Assembly (NCBI GenBank): GCA_037074765.1
Contig: JBAMDO010000089.1
Coordinates: 150,945-214,944 of the forward strand
Length of the DNA stretch: 64,000 nucleotides
Source of the DNA: Mansonella perstans
Lineage: Eukaryota > Nematoda > Chromadorea > Rhabditida > Onchocercidae
Reading direction: 5' to 3'
The position numbers were made by a program, and so were the translations under genes. Below the pieces are notes generated by a model. The model was not told the DNA's origin, did not search any database, and saw only the letters and a list, made by a program, of their open reading frames with translations. This document shows, piece after piece, positions 61,701 through 64,000 of this stretch (position 1 is its first letter; each line of letters starts with the position of its first letter).

Positions 61701-64000
61701 ATTGTTCTAATAATGATAATCTGAAACTTATGTTTTTTATTTTAAACTGTCGTTATTTTTATTACTGTTGCTGATATTGCCATTATGATGATTACCATTA
61801 TTATTATGATTAATTACTATTGTAATTAATTACTATTAATTACCAATTATTATTATTGTCACAGTTATTATTATTATTACCATCATTATTGCTTTATCAT
61901 TACCATTATCACTCTGATATTATCATTATTATTATTGTTATTATTAAGGTCGGTTTTATTGTTCTTTATTATTGTTAATATCATTATAATATATTATTAT
62001 TACTATCATTATTATCAAACCATCATTATTATTATTATTATTATCATTACCACTACTGTTATTTCGTTATTATTCTTATGATAACAATAGCTATTGTTAT
62101 TACCATTGTTATTCCCTCGATGTTGATATAAGCTATGGAATTATCAAACCTCAAATCTGCCGCCATTGCCGTTTTGCTCTCGCCCACATTTCTATCCGAA
62201 CCGGTATTCTCTAACAGTTCCACCATCATATCTACATTTCTTTTATGCAAAACTTTCCCATATCTCTCCGCATTCCGGATCCATTTCGCAGCTCTGTGCT
62301 TTCGTCCATTTGCTATCAAGAAATGAAGGCTTTCCGGAATAGTACTATAACTGATGTCATTTAGTTAAAAAAAAAATTTTTCATTAGATAGTTTGAAGAC
62401 ATTTCAAAACACTTTTTCAAATTTTAGAAAACTTCGGAAATCTTCCTTCTTTTTCTTCCAATTAAAGTTTAAAAAAAAAAAAAAAAAACCAGCTAACAAA
62501 AAGTATAGAGCGGCGAGAACTACCGATGGTACCGAATATGCAAACATTGACCAACGCCAATTAGCGGTGAAATAGACAAGCGCTGCTGTCGCACAAAAAC
62601 CAATCACCCACATTACACCATATATCAGAGTGACAAAACCACGTAAGCCAACTGGTACAATTTCATAGCTTAACACCCAACTGACCAATAATACACCCTA
62701 TTGAAAAAGACAGTTAACAAATAGTTAAAAGAATAAATAAGAAAACGAAAAGAAACAATTGACGATTTTAACTTTAAATAGGTAACACACGTTGATGTCA
62801 CGAATTTAATTTCTTATTATACTTTTTTTTATTTCAAAATTTTGTAAATCTTGATTATCATCATTTTCATCTTATCGAAAATTTTCAATAAAAAAAAAAA
62901 ATGAAAAAAAAATATTTTTTAAAAGACTAACAGGTGTGCAAAAACCTTGTAAAAAACGTCCAACAAAAAATGTGAAAATATTTTGAGTAAATGATGTTAA
63001 TAAGCCAACAAGTCCAAGTGATAATAGGCTAGAAATTAATACTGGACGTCGTCCGATTCTGGAAACAAAAGAAGAAAACGAACAAATAAAATTTATTAAA
63101 GTTTAGAAATTGATTTAAAAAGTATAAAGAATAATGTTGAATGAATTTCAAAAATTTGATTTTACTTAATTTTACTGATAATATGAAGTGAAAGTTAAAG
63201 TTAGAATAATTTTATTCCAAAAAAAAAAATGTATTTCCATTTTTGTACGACTGAATTTTACAATGAATAATTTTTTTTTATTCAAAATAATTTTAACTTA
63301 CTTATCTGATAAGTATGCAAGTGTGCTAGCACCAATCATATTACCTAGCATGAATGATGAAGTTGTCCATTCTAGTAGGTATCGCTGATTACCGTACAAA
63401 TTAAACTGCAAAGTCAAAGAAACATGTATAAAAGTAAAAATGATATTACTCGTTATCAGTTTGTTTTACATCATATATCTGTATAAAGAGTATTAGCAGT
63501 TGATAATGATAAACGGTGGCGATATTTTCACAGATTAATATCAAATATTGTTTTAGAATTTATCGTATTGTATTTATATAAAATGATATCGGAAAATCAA
63601 TTAAACAAAATATACTTACAACACTTATTTACTGTTTTATTTTTTGGTTTTATTTTTTTTTTTAGAAACGGTTTTATTTTTTTGTAATATCCACATAAGC
63701 AATATTATAATGAAGGAAAATTTTACGGTATTAGAAAAAAAATTTCACAGAATAATTTTGCAGTATATTTTTACAGTATTTTATAGTATATCACCAAAGT
63801 TCACAGTATCATAAAATCTTACAGTATCATTACTGCAAAAGTTTACAATATCACTATCATAAAATTTTATAAGTATCAATAAAATTTTATATTACATGGT
63901 AAATGATTTATAATCAGCAAAAAAAAATTGTATATATTATATGACAATGAATAATCTTGTTTAATGTACAAATAATACCTCAGAGATTGGTGTTATTGAT
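58771..64000 (-). CDS. SLC22-type organic ion transporter (5' end cut off)
   Basis: Ten exons visible: 63979->64000, 63302-63405, 62932-63058, 62498-62697, 62150-62350, 61649-61720, 61286-61420, 60637-60716, 59575-59756, 58771-58926, giving 425 residues of C-terminal sequence. SLC22 proteins are 12-helix major-facilitator carriers for organic cations or anions at the plasma membrane. Diagnostic strings: SSFMLGNMIGASTLAYLSDK-IGRRPVL (loop 2-3 motif), SYEIVPVGLRGF, NWRWSMF, IPESLHFLIANGRKHRAAKW, YYGLS, YVLSGLAELPAY, KFGRKQI, YGSEIFPTTIRNACLGL, and LPETK near the end. The first helix and large extracellular loop lie outside the window. The join 62498/62350 uses a GTTAGC donor chosen for phase, with a second acceptor 6 nt further in. 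The 60637/59756 intron starts with GC. C-terminus ends KYSSNHQ. Confidence 0.88.
60780..60990. repeat. TG/TA dinucleotide microsatellite
   Basis: 'gtgtgtgtgtgtgtgtgtgt' at about 60850 is followed by 'atatatatata' and 'gtatgtatgtgtg' tracts inside an intron of the transporter. Confidence 0.9.
61755..62100. repeat. TTA/ATT trinucleotide field with a decayed pattern
   Basis: About 340 bp of 'attattattatcattacc'-type sequence in the transporter intron before exon 62150-62350. It is an imperfect simple repeat. Confidence 0.85.

Noticed and set aside
1..64000. tRNA, rRNA, CRISPR array or bacterial-style operon
   Set aside because: No cloverleaf-forming segment, rRNA block or spaced identical repeats were noticed on either strand. 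Introns throughout exclude a bacterial source. A tRNA scan could not be run.

Overview
This is an AT-rich eukaryotic window with many short introns, TTTTCAG-type 3' splice sites and no operon-like bacterial layout. The gene content points to a nematode: a cuticlin-type ZP protein, a nematode-style fukutin-family protein, a MATH-BTB protein and probable trans-splice acceptors directly upstream of start codons. The composition would suit a filarial or spirurid worm, but the genus cannot be read from sequence alone. All gene models were rebuilt by hand from splice signals and reading-frame phase. Most exon junctions match in phase, and exceptions are stated.

Layout, left to right. 360-4242 (-): fukutin/LicD-like type II membrane protein, 9 exons. 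8093-10062 (+): dysbindin homologue, a BLOC-1 subunit, 6 exons. 11440-16176 (-): mitochondrial carrier of the SLC25A42 (CoA/PAP) type, 7 exons. 17653-24634 (-): cuticlin-like ZP-domain protein, 7 exons. 28062-31125 (+): unrecognised low-complexity protein with polyQ, polyS and a 54-bp coding duplication. 31661-34429 (-): divergent GFOD-like Gfo/Idh/MocA-fold protein. 36307-40737 (+): MATH-BTB CUL3-adaptor-like protein, 10 exons. 41731-43240 (-): ribosomal protein S24 with a first coding exon that holds only the ATG. 44609-45547 (-): small single-pass protein ending in PPPL, a KASH candidate. 58771-64000 (-): SLC22-type organic ion transporter, cut by the window end, with a probable GC-AG intron.

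The most unusual region is 48.7-56.8 kb. Two arms of about 2.45 kb (48730-51178 and 54306-56751) are near-identical inverted copies around a 3.1 kb spacer. Each arm holds a complete three-exon gene for a tiny secreted protein with a Gly/Tyr-rich tail. The two genes are identical in their signal and pro-region exons but differ by amino-acid-changing substitutions and one codon indel in the tail. Each arm also holds a transthyretin-like exon, and a third partial copy of that exon lies inside the right arm. The spacer holds a decayed relative of the peptide gene. I did not recognise the peptide family.

The remaining intergenic and intronic DNA is A/T-rich with many degenerate tandem repeats. One ladder repeats the 3' splice site of the cuticlin gene. 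Another is a palindromic TGACGTCTAGACGT repeat upstream of the PPPL gene.
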